64,000 nucleotides of DNA from JABSQH01 sp965230015 (GCA_965230015.1 CBDDKF010000014.1:186001-250000), one strand, 5' to 3'; counted from the first letter of the stretch, positions 17,315 through 26,240 are shown. Numbers and translations: made by a program. Notes: generated from the sequence alone by a model not told the origin.

Positions 17315-18790
17315 TCAGTCCGCACATGCGGTGTATTCGAAGAAGCGCCAGACGCCGAGGTCGGGATCACCGCCAACCCGGACGATGGCTCGCCAGTCGT
17401 CGATCGTGTGCACAAACGTCGACTGACCGGGCCCGAACAGCAACTCTGTCCAACCTTGGGTTGGCAAGGACGTACCGCTGGTGTCGTCGTCGATACCGTC
17501 ACGCAATGCGTCGTCGCTCACACGATCTCGTGGTTCGTCGGGCCCGATCTCGCCGTAGTCCCACTGTGCGCTCGATGCATTGTCACATTGCAGCGTCGCG
17601 TCGCTGTCGAGCCGGTCGCGTTCCTCGTCGGTGGGCGCTCGACGTTCGACCACGAGTTCGTTCGGCGCGCGAATCGGACCGGCATCTGGAAGCGGCGCCT
17701 TCGGGAGCTCGAACGGAGGGTCGTCGTGGCGCCAGCGGCCAATGACGTTGCCGTCGCGATCAACAGCTCGAGCCTCGAGGACGAAGCGTCCGCTGTAGAG
17801 ATCACTGCCTTCCGACAGCGGAATCTCGATCTCGATGATCCAGAAGCGGTCGTCGTGTTTGCCGCTCTCGTCGACGGGTATGACGGTGACGGTCTGTCCG
17901 CTGACGAGGTCGAGTTCGACGACAGCGACGTCGGGGGTCACGAAGCCGTGTGGCTGAGCACGAACTGTCACGTCGTCGCTGGTGAAACCACCCTGGAACA
18001 CACCGACCTTCGTTGTCCGATCGAAGTGCTGCGGTCCCGCGGCGCTCGAAGCGGTCGCATCATCCACCTCAACGGAGTACCAGCCCAGATGCCCACCAGC
18101 GACCGACATCGATACCTCGCCGGATCCCGATGTCGCGACCCGATGATGCGGGGACCCGAAATCGAGCGGCTCGATCGGGAGATCGACAGCGTTGACAACA
18201 CGGAGCCCATCGAGAAACCGCTGATCGAATGGCTGCGTCAATCCGGAGCTGAGCACGAAGATGCTGGTACTCGGGTACCTACGCGTTGCTGACCAACTCG
18301 ACGCACCGGCATCCACGATCCAACCGTCGGCATTGGGCGTTGCCGCAGGATCCTGGTTTCCGATGCCCCGACCACCGATCTCGAGCAAGATCTCACCTTC
18401 GGGCCAATCTGGCGGACCGACCGACACCGTTCGGCTCTGTGCCGCCAGGTACTGCAGCGACATTCCCTCAGGAATCCACGCAGGCACCACCCACTGGTCA
18501 CTACCGATGTCGAGTACATCCTTCAGAGGAACACCGTCAACATCGATCGTCGGCAGCGTCGCTGGGACTGTCGATGACGGTACTTGCGACGTCGACGGCG
18601 CATGAACAACGGTGGTCGAGGGAACATCGGACTCTGCGCCGAGGCCGGTCGACGCGGGGGCCGAGGCGCCTCGCGTCTCACCGATCGTCGACCCTGCCGC
18701 CCCGTCGTCGACCAGCTCAGCTCCACCAGAACCGCACGCCGCCAGACCGAGCGTGAACAGCAACGCTAGACAGCGGGCACGACGATGCAT
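17315..18790 (-). CDS. Large lipoprotein of unknown function
   Basis: About 491 residues from MHRRARCLALLF. The lipobox is LAACGSGG (cysteine near residue 19), followed by a Ser/Thr/Pro-rich linker of about 60 residues typical of surface-exposed lipoproteins. The folded part includes WIPEGMSLQYLAAQSR and many beta-like segments, and ends with DDWRAIVRVGGDPDLGVWRF. No enzymatic motif is recognised. It is predicted to be anchored outside the cell. The frame is open for 16 codons upstream, but the signal peptide fixes the start. Confidence 0.75.
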   Translation of the reverse strand: MHRRARCLALLFTLGLAACGSGGAELVDDGAAGSTIGETRGASAPASTGLGAESDVPSTTVVHAPSTSQVPSSTVPATLPTIDVDGVPLKDVLDIGSDQWVVPAWIPEGMSLQYLAAQSRTVSVGPPDWPEGEILLEIGGRGIGNQDPAATPNADGWIVDAGASSWSATRRYPSTSIFVLSSGLTQPFDQRFLDGLRVVNAVDLPIEPLDFGSPHHRVATSGSGEVSMSVAGGHLGWYSVEVDDATASSAAGPQHFDRTTKVGVFQGGFTSDDVTVRAQPHGFVTPDVAVVELDLVSGQTVTVIPVDESGKHDDRFWIIEIEIPLSEGSDLYSGRFVLEARAVDRDGNVIGRWRHDDPPFELPKAPLPDAGPIRAPNELVVERRAPTDEERDRLDSDATLQCDNASSAQWDYGEIGPDEPRDRVSDDALRDGIDDDTSGTSLPTQGWTELLFGPGQSTFVHTIDDWRAIVRVGGDPDLGVWRFFEYTACAD

Positions 18791-18935
18791 ACGTATTCGA
18801 CGATACGCAGGGCCGCCGAGTTCCCGCTGGCACTGCACCAGTCACACCGGGAAACGGGTTTGAGCGACGAACACCGCCGGGCAAGATCGAGTGCGGGCGC
18901 CCGACCACGCCGATCGTGATCGATTCAGGCAGGCG

Positions 18936-19139
18936 TCACAGAACTTGAACCAGTCCGACTCCAATGAGGAACAGACCAATCGCAGGAAACACGTAGGCAG
19001 CGCCCAGCGCAGTCAGCGGGAGCGACGTCTCGGTGTTGCTACGGCGCTCCTGTTCGACTATCTGCCGCGACGTCGAGCGCGTGCGGAAGAGGTGCAGCCC
19101 AATCAGCAGAAACAGCGCGCCCAGCGCGAGCAAGATCAT
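18936..19139 (-). CDS. Small two-helix membrane protein
   Basis: A 67-residue product with two hydrophobic segments (about residues 2-16 and 44-66) joined by a charged loop (RTRSTSRQIVEQERRSN). The first residues MILLALGALFLLIGLHLFR have no cleavable signal. It would be an integral membrane hairpin. No homologue recognised. Confidence 0.6.
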   Translation of the reverse strand: MILLALGALFLLIGLHLFRTRSTSRQIVEQERRSNTETSLPLTALGAAYVFPAIGLFLIGVGLVQVL

Positions 19140-19443
19140 CAGAGTGGATCAACTATTCCGCCCGACATACGCGCATAACAAGCGCGCAGCGGAGGGGGAA
19201 CACACCACTCCGTATCGGCACTTCCCGCTCGGTCGTAGTCGCTCGGAGACTGCGTTGGGCCAGGCTTGATGGGCTGGGGCAGGTTGCGCACGACGGCCTG
19301 CGTAGCGTTGAATCGCAGGTCTGGGCCGGCCTGAAGGCCGCTGTCGACGTTGCTCGTCGGGGTTGGGTGCTCGGTGCCCGCGGCGCGGTTGGCGTGGGCT
19401 CGTCGGTCCGCGGCTCGGATCGTCGTTTGCGTATCGTGGGGAT
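19140..19443 (+). other. Intergenic stretch with one repeat
   Basis: Holds the repeat at 19210-19257 with its upstream half (CCGCCCGACATACGC and CGCATAACAAGCGCGC, 19159-19188). The rest is leader of the DinB gene at 19444. Confidence 0.5.
19210..19257 (+). repeat. Array repeat, copy 13 (exact match to IS guide)
   Basis: Left arm CCGTATCGGCACTTCC, right arm GCTCGGAGACTGCG. The 14 bases GTATCGGCACTTCC at 19212-19225 are identical to the combined target guides of the IS copy at 24801, yet no IS is present here. Confidence 0.85.
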
Positions 19444-19971
19444 ATGTCTGACCGGACGCCGTTGCCGGAGATCGATGTGAGTGCGGCGGGCGAGCGGGAG
19501 ACACTTGAGGGCTTTCTGGTGTACTACCGGGCGGTGTTCGTCCGCAAGGCTGAAGGCATCAGCGAGGACGCTGCGCGTAGTGTGCCTTGCCCGCCGAGCG
19601 ACTTGTCGATGATTGGCCTGGTGCGGCATATGGCTGAGGTCGAGCGGATGTGGGCGAAATGGCTGTTTCGCGGTGACGAGAACGTGGCGTTGTTCTACGG
19701 CGCTGCGCATCCCGACGAGGACCCCGACGGCGACTTCCACCCACCGCCTGATGCGACGCTCGTCGACGCGATGGACGCGTACCGTCGAGAGGTCGTCGAT
19801 GCAGACGACATCTATGCCGCCGCCGGACTCGATGACCTGCTGGCGAACGAGGATCGAGTCGAGAAGAACAGCTTGCGCTGGATCTATGTGCATTTGATCG
19901 AGGAGTACGCCCGCCACGTTGGTCACGCCGACCTCATCCGCCAAGCGATCGACGGCGTGGTCGACGACTGA
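19444..19971 (+). CDS. DinB-superfamily (DUF664-type) protein
   Basis: A 175-residue helical-bundle protein from MSDRTPLPEID. The metal-site pattern is present: SMIGLVRHMAEVERMW (first His) and YVHLIEEYARHVGHADLIR (two His near the C-terminus). This matches the DUF664 branch of DinB, putative thiol- or metal-dependent enzymes of unknown reaction. It precedes the second sigma pair by 290 bp in the same direction. Confidence 0.82.
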   Translation: MSDRTPLPEIDVSAAGERETLEGFLVYYRAVFVRKAEGISEDAARSVPCPPSDLSMIGLVRHMAEVERMWAKWLFRGDENVALFYGAAHPDEDPDGDFHPPPDATLVDAMDAYRREVVDADDIYAAAGLDDLLANEDRVEKNSLRWIYVHLIEEYARHVGHADLIRQAIDGVVDD

Positions 19972-20258
19972 CGCGCCTCGCATTGCCCCGCCACCGCCGC
20001 TGCGGGGCCTGACCGATCTCCTGTGGTTCGGGCGGTGATCGTCATGGGCACCCGAAGCATGATTGGCCGACTGTCCCGGTGACTGCTTTTTGACCCGAGC
20101 CAGCCTCAGCCCCGAGACCGATGCTTCCGGCAAGACCCCGTAGCTGCGCCAGGCCGAGCGTTGGAGCCCGATCACTCTCGTGGCAGGTGGGTTCTGAGTG
20201 AGAACCCTCAGTGGGTCTTGTTTCGTGAACGGCGCCCCGTCTGTGGGGAAGTAGTTGT

Positions 20259-20819
20259 GTGAGGTTGGTCGGCGCTGACGAGTCGGGAGAGGTCGGTGCT
20301 GTGGAGGAAGTGCTGCACGGGTGGTTCGAGGAGCATGCCTCCGATCTGTTCCAGTACGCGGCCCGGCGCGTCGGTGAGGACGTGGCTGAGGATGTGTTGG
20401 CCGAGACATTCAGGCGGGGAATCGAGTCGCTGGACAGCTTTGACCCGTCGAGGGGATCGGTTCGCGGGTGGCTGTTTGGCATCGCAACGAATGTGCTGCA
20501 CAAGTATCGCCGTACCGAAGCGCGGCGTCTGGCGGCACTTGCTCGTCTGAGCGGGACCCGACCCAGTGTTGCCGATCCATTGCTCGAGCGGGCAGCAGCA
20601 CTTGATGCCGAACGCGAGTTGGGCTTGGTGCTCGATGCGGCGCAGCGCCTCGAACCGTCCGATCTGGACTTGCTCGTCCTCGTCGCCTGGGAAGGCATGA
20701 CGAGCCAAGAAGTCGCCGAGGTGCTTGGTGTTCCCGCCGGCACGGTCCGCTCCCGCCTTCAGCGGATCCGTCGCCAGCTCGACAGCGCCAGACAACACAC
20801 CGAAGAGGAGAGGCTGTGA
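20259..20819 (+). CDS. ECF sigma factor (pair 2)
   Basis: About 186 residues from the GTG at 20259. Region 2 is LFQYAARRVGEDVAEDVLAETFRRG and SVRGWLFGIATNVLHKYRR; region 4 is PSDLDLLVLVAWEGMTSQEVAEVLGVPAGTVRSRLQRIRRQL. It is very similar in layout to the sigma at 36204. Its stop overlaps the next start by 4 nt (GTGA). Confidence 0.88.
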   Translation: MRLVGADESGEVGAVEEVLHGWFEEHASDLFQYAARRVGEDVAEDVLAETFRRGIESLDSFDPSRGSVRGWLFGIATNVLHKYRRTEARRLAALARLSGTRPSVADPLLERAAALDAERELGLVLDAAQRLEPSDLDLLVLVAWEGMTSQEVAEVLGVPAGTVRSRLQRIRRQLDSARQHTEEERL

Positions 20820-22039
20820 ACTCCATCCGAGACTTCCGTCAACTCACACCACGTGTCGACCCGCTGACGCCTGAGATTGCGGAGCGGATCTGGTCGCGCG
20901 CCGTCAAGCCGGAGTCTGGGACCGTTCAGCGGGCCGGGCCGTCAACTGTCGAGGAGTGGATCACCGTAGAGCAGTCACCGACTGCGACCCGGCAGCGCCG
21001 ACCACGGCAACGTGTGCTGGTTGGCGTGGCTGCAGCACTGGTTGTTGTCGCCGGTCTCGCCGGTGTCGCAGTGATCGCCAACCTGGACACTCAACCCGTA
21101 GGGACGACCCCGACCGCGCCGTCGACGAACACCATCTCGTCAGCTACCGAGCCGTCAACGGCACCCAGTGTGCTCACTCAAACGGTGCCGACGGTCGTCG
21201 AATCGGCACCGACCATCGATGGTCCGACACGACTCGTGCTCGAGCGACCTCCGGCTGGGTTCGCCTTCGATAGCGCCGAGATGCAAGACAACACCGTCGG
21301 GATCGCCACCTATCGTTCCAACGACCACAACACCGAACTGCAGATCATCGTGCGCGACGCCCAAGAAGTTCCTCCCCCGGTCGATCTCTTTGAGCAGCGA
21401 CCGACCTGGACCGTCGATGACCGGACCGTGTGGTCCGACGGTGAAGGTGACGGGCGATGCCTGCCCGATGTCTGCTCGATCGGTCTGCTCTGGGACGCCA
21501 ACACCTCCGTGACGTTGGCGTGGGTCGACCCGAACGCCGCACAGCTCATCGACGGCAGCACACAAGGAGCGTTGCTTGATCTGGTTCCGAACCTCACTGC
21601 CGATCCATCGGTGTGGGTCGATCTGGACGCCCTCACTGCACCCGAGAACCAACCAACGTCGCGACCTGCGCCTGGTCGCGTTGTCGTGGCTAACGCCAAC
21701 GGCCTGTCCGGGTCTGCTGGCCGGACGACTGCCCAACTCGAGTCGTTAGGAGTCGACATCGGCCCCGCCGTCAACTCAAACCAACAGCCCCGAACCACCT
21801 CAGTCATCCAGACCACACCGGGAGCGCAGTGCCTCGCCATTCAACTCTCAGTGCTCCTCGGCATCGAGCAGATCGATCTTGTCGACCCTGCCGAGTTCGC
21901 CATCGAAGCGAGCCAAAGCGTCGACGCTGACGTTGTTCTGGTTCTCGGCGAGGACCTTGCCAACGAAAGCTCCGCAGCACGACTCGGCGGCTTCAACGAC
22001 GCAATCACCACGCGTGGCGATGCTCGCTGCGACCGTTGA
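20816..22039 (+). CDS. Membrane partner of ECF sigma with LytR_C-like domain (pair 2)
   Basis: 407 residues from a GTG overlapping the sigma stop. The cytoplasmic N-terminus (about 65 residues) is followed by one membrane segment (VLVGVAAALVVVAGLAGVAV), a Thr/Ser/Pro linker and a central domain. The C-terminal region of about 110 residues begins RVVVANANGLSGSAGRTTAQ and contains GVDIGPAVNSN and ADVVLVLGED, the pattern of the LytR/CpsA C-terminal (LytR_C) domain. This suggests an extracytoplasmic cell-wall or polymer-sensing role, by inference. Confidence 0.75.
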   Translation: MNSIRDFRQLTPRVDPLTPEIAERIWSRAVKPESGTVQRAGPSTVEEWITVEQSPTATRQRRPRQRVLVGVAAALVVVAGLAGVAVIANLDTQPVGTTPTAPSTNTISSATEPSTAPSVLTQTVPTVVESAPTIDGPTRLVLERPPAGFAFDSAEMQDNTVGIATYRSNDHNTELQIIVRDAQEVPPPVDLFEQRPTWTVDDRTVWSDGEGDGRCLPDVCSIGLLWDANTSVTLAWVDPNAAQLIDGSTQGALLDLVPNLTADPSVWVDLDALTAPENQPTSRPAPGRVVVANANGLSGSAGRTTAQLESLGVDIGPAVNSNQQPRTTSVIQTTPGAQCLAIQLSVLLGIEQIDLVDPAEFAIEASQSVDADVVLVLGEDLANESSAARLGGFNDAITTRGDARCDR

Positions 22040-22206
22040 CGACGAGCAGATGACAACTACCAGCGTCCCTCAAACATCCAAGCAGCGAGCCGCAGGCGGG
22101 CTCGGCTCGCTGCCTTGGGCACAACTTCGCCACCAGCGCCAGGCTTGGCCCAGGCGACCCGATCCTGGTCCCGACCAGTTCGAGCGTCGCTGTCGCAAGC
22201 GCACTT

Positions 22207-22499
22207 GTGATGGTGGCCGTCTCGTGCGGTGACAACTCCGAGAACCCAATCAGCAACGCTGCGCGGCAGTCGCTGCGGGCAACACAACCATCCGGCCCGG
22301 CCGCCATGACAACCACTTCGACATCGGCACCACCGACCATTGCGCCGACTGTGGACGTCGAATCTCGATGTCACCGTTCCGGGGCGAGGTCGTTGCGACC
22401 ACGATGGTGCTCACCGACGAACAGCGTCAGTACAGATGGGAAATCGACGGTGCCGTAACCGAGATGCAGTTCCCGATCGAGCCGGCCGCCACCGATTGA
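22207..22499 (+). pseudogene. Probable split lipoprotein gene
   Basis: The first frame (from 22207) gives MVAVSCGDNSENPISN, a lipobox-like cysteine followed by a Thr/Pro linker to about 22367. The protein-like continuation SPFRGEVVATTMVLTDEQRQ to the stop at 22497-22499 lies in another frame (possible ATG at 22368). Upstream bases in frame encode a hydrophobic run (SSVAVASALVMVAVSC), so the true N-terminus is earlier and also lacks a start. I read this as a frameshifted small lipoprotein gene; a separate 43-aa ORF at 22368 is the alternative. Confidence 0.4.
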
Positions 22500-22836
22500 G
22501 CCGACCCCTCACGTCAATCCGAGCCAGGCAGCGCATATCACTCAACGATCAAGCACCGGCCGACCCGCACAGTTCGGCACCTCGGCGTGCGCTTGCCCGC
22601 TCGGAATTGCTGAGCGAGTCTTCGGCGTGCGGCGAGACGCTACTGCTCGCACCTGACTGACCGCCACCGGGGGCTCGCGCTGGCCCTGTGGTCAGATGAT
22701 CTGTCATGCGTCCGTTGATGTGCGGTTCGAGGACATGGTTGTGCACACCGGACCGCGTCGGTGACGTCTTCTGGGTGTGATGACACGACACCACCAGCTT
22801 GCATCACCACGAGGGGCTCCTTCATGGGTCCGCCGA
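22500..22836 (+). other. Intergenic stretch with one repeat
   Basis: Contains a repeat half (GCGCATATCACTC, 22531-22543) and the core at 22567-22617; the remainder is the promoter/leader of the third sigma pair. Confidence 0.5.
22567..22617 (+). repeat. Array repeat, copy 14
   Basis: Left arm GCACAGTTCGGCAC, centre CTCGGCGTGCGCTTGCC, right arm CGCTCGGAATTGCTGAGCG. Confidence 0.75.
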
Positions 22837-23334
22837 ATGAACGCCAACGCTGCCCTGGGCGACGAAGGCGAACCCAGCCATGAGGAGTTGTGGCGTCAAC
22901 ATGTCGCAGAGTTGACGAGGTTCGCGACGGTTCTCGTCGGTCCTCATCACGCGCACGACGTCGTGTCCATCGCGTTCCACCGGGTCACTCGTCGCCTTGA
23001 CGGCGGTCATGACGTGCACGACCCGCTGGCCTACCTGATGCGGACGATCACGAGCATCGCCGCTGATCAGCACCGTTCCCGGAAGCGGCAACAGGCCCGC
23101 GACCTGCGCGCGGCCGCCGATCAGCGGACCACGGTTCCAGAACCGGCACCGCCCGATGTCGACTTGCGGCGTGCGGTCGCCGATCTCAGTGTGCAACAGC
23201 GCGCTGTCGTCTACTTCACCTACTGGGAGGACCTCGACTCCAGACAGGTCGCTCACCTCCTCGATATCGCGCCGGCCACCGTTCGACGACACCTCGCCCG
23301 TGCCCGTCACCGACTTCGAAAGGAACTCTCATGA
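22837..23334 (+). CDS. ECF sigma factor (pair 3)
   Basis: About 165 residues from MNANAALGDEGEPS; methionines at 22777 and 22780 would add 20 residues. Region 2 is ELTRFATVLVGPHHAHDVVSIAFHRV and PLAYLMRTITSIAADQHRSR; region 4 is LSVQQRAVVYFTYWEDLDSRQVAHLLDIAPATVRRHLARARHRL. It overlaps the partner gene at 23331 by an ATGA. Confidence 0.85.
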   Translation: MNANAALGDEGEPSHEELWRQHVAELTRFATVLVGPHHAHDVVSIAFHRVTRRLDGGHDVHDPLAYLMRTITSIAADQHRSRKRQQARDLRAAADQRTTVPEPAPPDVDLRRAVADLSVQQRAVVYFTYWEDLDSRQVAHLLDIAPATVRRHLARARHRLRKELS

Positions 23335-24635
23335 ACGACCTCCACACCCGCCGCAACGAAGCCGATCTCGAAGCACCGGTGGTCTCAGCCTTGGAGGCAC
23401 TGATGGATACCGCCCCGGCGCCAAGGTCCGAACCAACCGATGCGAAGCTGCTCGGACGAGACGAACCGGCCGACCACCGTGCACGGGCCCTCGTCGTTAC
23501 GGCAGCAGCCGGGGTTCTCAGCGTTGGCGTGGCCGGACTTGTCATCATCAACCAACCCGAAGACCCCGGCGTGTCCCAGCCTGCTCCTCGGTCGTCGGTG
23601 TCCGGTCCGGCGGCCAGCGCGCCCGCACCGCCGATCACGGAGGTCAGCGACGATCCACTCGCCGACCTCATCGGTTTCGTCCTGCCCGCCTATGTCCCGG
23701 ACGGGTACCAGATCACCAATCTCAACGCGATGCCGGTCTACTGGAATCCCGACACCGAGAACACCGACATCGACGCCATCGACACCGAGGTCGGAGTTGC
23801 GACCGACATCTTGCTCGCCCGAACCGACGGACAACCCGGTGGTTTCATCACCATGTCGAGCCTGCCGCACGCGAACGGCGAGACCCTCGACACGCTCCTT
23901 CTCGGTCGCGACGGCTTCGAACGACAGGTCATCGGTGGCATCGAGCGAAACGTGCGCATCGACCGACCCGACAGCCTCGGACCGTTCACCAACGTCGAGT
24001 GGATCGAGGGAGACCGGATCTTCACGGTCGCCGGGCGCGCACCGTCGGACGAGGTGAAAGCCGTCGCCGAAGGGCTGTCACAGTCGACCCGCACCGACTT
24101 CCTCGCCGCTGGAGCCTCAATCACCGACAGCGCCGCCGCACTCGACGTGCTCGACAAGACGACCTTCGCCGACGGCACCATCATCTCGGTTCGCAGCCTC
24201 ACGCCGGGCACCTCAGGAAGCGGTGCCGTCGCGATGTGCGTCGAATCGCCAGCCCGACAATGCCGGTTCTCGTTCAGCGAAGCCGGCCTGGGTGGCGCCT
24301 ATCAGGACAGTCTGATCGCTGCCTTCGACGTAGACGGCGACACGATGATGTTCGTATGGCACAACGCAGCCGAAGCCGAACGCCTCGGCGAGTTCACGCT
24401 CCAACCGACTGGGCCGGGAGTTGCATCGACGATCCCGTCAGAAGACCCAACACCTCGCTCCGTGCCCGGGTCTATGTCAAGCACCGCTGAGATCACCGAA
24501 CAGGTCACCACCGACGTGGGACGGTTCATCCGGATCAACGTTCCTGCTGGCGAGGGCCCACCCCAACTGATGTGGGATGTCGCGACCGGACCAACTGCGA
24601 TCTCCACTGCCGCCCCGAACGCCTACGGGTTCTGA
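23331..24635 (+). CDS. Membrane partner of ECF sigma (pair 3)
   Basis: 434 residues. A short cytoplasmic N-terminus is followed by one membrane segment near residues 54-73 (LVVTAAAGVLSVGVAGLVII) and an extracytoplasmic domain of about 360 residues. That domain includes FVLPAYVPDGYQITNLNAMP, a 'P-x-G-Y-x-(I/V)' opening also seen in other sigma-partner proteins and in the lipoprotein at 17315. No zinc anti-sigma motif. The sensor role is inferred from gene coupling. Confidence 0.7.
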   Translation: MNDLHTRRNEADLEAPVVSALEALMDTAPAPRSEPTDAKLLGRDEPADHRARALVVTAAAGVLSVGVAGLVIINQPEDPGVSQPAPRSSVSGPAASAPAPPITEVSDDPLADLIGFVLPAYVPDGYQITNLNAMPVYWNPDTENTDIDAIDTEVGVATDILLARTDGQPGGFITMSSLPHANGETLDTLLLGRDGFERQVIGGIERNVRIDRPDSLGPFTNVEWIEGDRIFTVAGRAPSDEVKAVAEGLSQSTRTDFLAAGASITDSAAALDVLDKTTFADGTIISVRSLTPGTSGSGAVAMCVESPARQCRFSFSEAGLGGAYQDSLIAAFDVDGDTMMFVWHNAAEAERLGEFTLQPTGPGVASTIPSEDPTPRSVPGSMSSTAEITEQVTTDVGRFIRINVPAGEGPPQLMWDVATGPTAISTAAPNAYGF

Positions 24636-24790
24636 TTGTCACCTCCTCCATCGCTGACGTGCTCACGTTCAGCTCGCCGTAGGACAAGATCCCGCTCACC
24701 CCGAGTCCATGGCGAGCGCTCACCCGGTAGCCCCGTCTCGGTCCCCCGAAACCACGCATACCCACGCCAGGTCCAGGACACTCCACACCG

Positions 24791-24800
24791 TCCGGTATCG
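24791..24800 (+). repeat. Left half of an array repeat interrupted by IS copy 1
   Basis: TCCGGTATCG directly abuts the IS. Joined to GCAC at 26261 it rebuilds GGTATCGGCAC, the normal left arm. Confidence 0.75.
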
Positions 24801-25004
24801 ATGCCTCTTTGGGTGTCAAGGGGTTGTTCGGCGCTGTAGGCGCGCGTGTGGTTCGACCCTCTTGCCGGGTGGCGGGGTCGGTCGTAGGGTCGGTGTTCGG
24901 GTTCGGGAGTGACTTGTCCGAAGAGCCGGCTGTTCAGGATTTGAGGCCGGTCACGCTGGAGTCAGAGTCGTTCCTGGGTTGTCCTCCCGGGCCCACCAGG
25001 TTGC

Positions 25005-26039
25005 TCAGCGGGTGAGTGCTTTGGCGTCGTGGACGAGGTGCCGGTAGACGGTGTCGGAGATCCGGCGTTTCAACGCTCGCAGCGCTTCTTTGGATGACTT
25101 GCCTTCGTCGAGTTTGCGGTCGTAGAACGCGCGGCCGATGGTGTCGTGGCGGAGCTGGCTGATAGCGATCACTTGGATCGCCCAGTTGAGTTGCCGATTG
25201 CCGCGGGGGTTGAGCCGGTGCCGGACTTTGTCGCCCGAGGAGGCTTCGATCGGGGCGGTGCCGTTGTAGCTGGCGTAGCGATACCGGGTGGGGAACCGGT
25301 CGATGTTGCCGGTGTGGCCGATGATGATCGCGGCAGTGACTGGGCCGAGCCCGACGACGTCGGTCAGGGTGGTTCCCGACGCTTTGACCGCAGCGGTGAT
25401 GCGCCGTTTGGAGACCTTCATCTTGGCGGTGATCTCGTTGATCGAGTCGACGAGATCGTGGGCGAGGTCGAGGCGTTGGCGACTCATCGAGTCGGTCGGC
25501 GAGTAACGGTCCAACAGTGTGTTGACCCTGGTCATCGACGTCATTCGGAACTCGGCTCCGCCGGGGAACATCTCACACAGCAATGCATGCAGCCGACAGC
25601 TCTCGAGATTCTTCTGCCGTCCGAGATCTCGTTGCCGCTTGGCCAGTAGCCGCAAGATCCGGGTGTGATCGTCGGGCAACACCGCGGCGAGATCGTTGGC
25701 CCGCAACGCGGCGATAGCGACTGAGCGGGCATCGTTAGGGTCGTTCTTCTGCGACCGACCAGTGCTCAACGTGCGCACCCGAGAGGCGCGCACCGCTGGC
25801 ACGTCAACAACGGTCTCACCCGCGGCGATCAGCTGCTGCGACAACAAGTAGCCGAGGCCTTGGGCGGACTCGACCGCCCACACTCGATCATCGCGGAACC
25901 CGTCCGCCCACTCCCGCAACAACGCGGCTTGGGTCGGACAGGAACGAATACAGATCTCGTCGACAACGGTCTCGAACGCGTCGACCGCAACAGCGGTGTG
26001 GGATGCCTTGTGAGGGTCAATCCCGATCGTGATGGACAT
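25005..26039 (-). CDS. IS110-family DEDD transposase (copy 1)
   Basis: 344 residues. The N-terminal RuvC-like DEDD domain shows Asp8 in ITIGIDPHK, Glu57 in VWAVESAQG, and Asp100/Asp103 in KNDPNDARS. The C-terminal Transposase_20 part has VVGLGPVTAAIIIGHTGNI and RYASYNGTAPIEASSG, where the conserved serine region lies. All key residues are present and the gene is intact. The protein is identical in all three copies. Members recombine circular donor DNA into a target under guidance of a bridge RNA. Confidence 0.95.
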   Translation of the reverse strand: MSITIGIDPHKASHTAVAVDAFETVVDEICIRSCPTQAALLREWADGFRDDRVWAVESAQGLGYLLSQQLIAAGETVVDVPAVRASRVRTLSTGRSQKNDPNDARSVAIAALRANDLAAVLPDDHTRILRLLAKRQRDLGRQKNLESCRLHALLCEMFPGGAEFRMTSMTRVNTLLDRYSPTDSMSRQRLDLAHDLVDSINEITAKMKVSKRRITAAVKASGTTLTDVVGLGPVTAAIIIGHTGNIDRFPTRYRYASYNGTAPIEASSGDKVRHRLNPRGNRQLNWAIQVIAISQLRHDTIGRAFYDRKLDEGKSSKEALRALKRRISDTVYRHLVHDAKALTR

Positions 26040-26059
26040 GACAGTGGTGCCTTTCTCTC

Positions 26060-26240
26060 AGCGATAGAGCCAAGGGTGGGCACTCCTGATTCGAGCCGAT
26101 CGTGTTCGCGCCTCTTTCGAGCCACACCCCGACCGATGGACACCGACCGGCTGACAGTTCGATACAAAGCCAACCCGCAGGCGGCAGGCACTTCCGAGTC
26201 AACCGACCGGCACCACCGACGCTACGACAACCGCCGCAAC
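26060..26240 (-). ncRNA. IS110 bridge RNA (copy 1)
   Basis: Read on the minus strand. Loop 1 (26143-26210) is closed by a 13-bp stem (CCGGTCGGTTGAC with GTCAGCCGGTCGG, three G-U pairs). Its 5' side carries GGAAGTGCC (26187-26195) and its 3' side GTATCG (26160-26165), the two halves of the array-repeat target. Loop 2 (26074-26129), closed by GGGTG/CACCC and GGC/GCC, carries AAAGAGGC (26110-26117) and GAATCAG (26086-26092), matching the two IS ends. Order, strand and spacing fit the IS621-type bridge RNA. Transcript ends are approximate. Confidence 0.8.

Noticed and set aside
17097..17426. Plus-strand gene downstream of the repeat at 17026
   Set aside because: Runs into the antisense of the lipoprotein gene and lacks a convincing start or composition.
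24801..24830. Target-site duplication or long terminal inverted repeats for the IS
   Set aside because: Comparison of the three copies shows neither, as expected for IS110; only a short TGCCT similarity is present at the two ends.
24809..25015. 68-codon plus-strand frame at the IS left end
   Set aside because: It lies in the non-coding end of the element. It is identical in all copies simply because the copies are nearly identical, and it has no ribosome binding site.
25146..25649. 167-codon plus-strand frame inside the IS (also in the other two copies)
   Set aside because: It is antisense to the transposase, is the mirror of its codon bias, and has no protein-like motifs.
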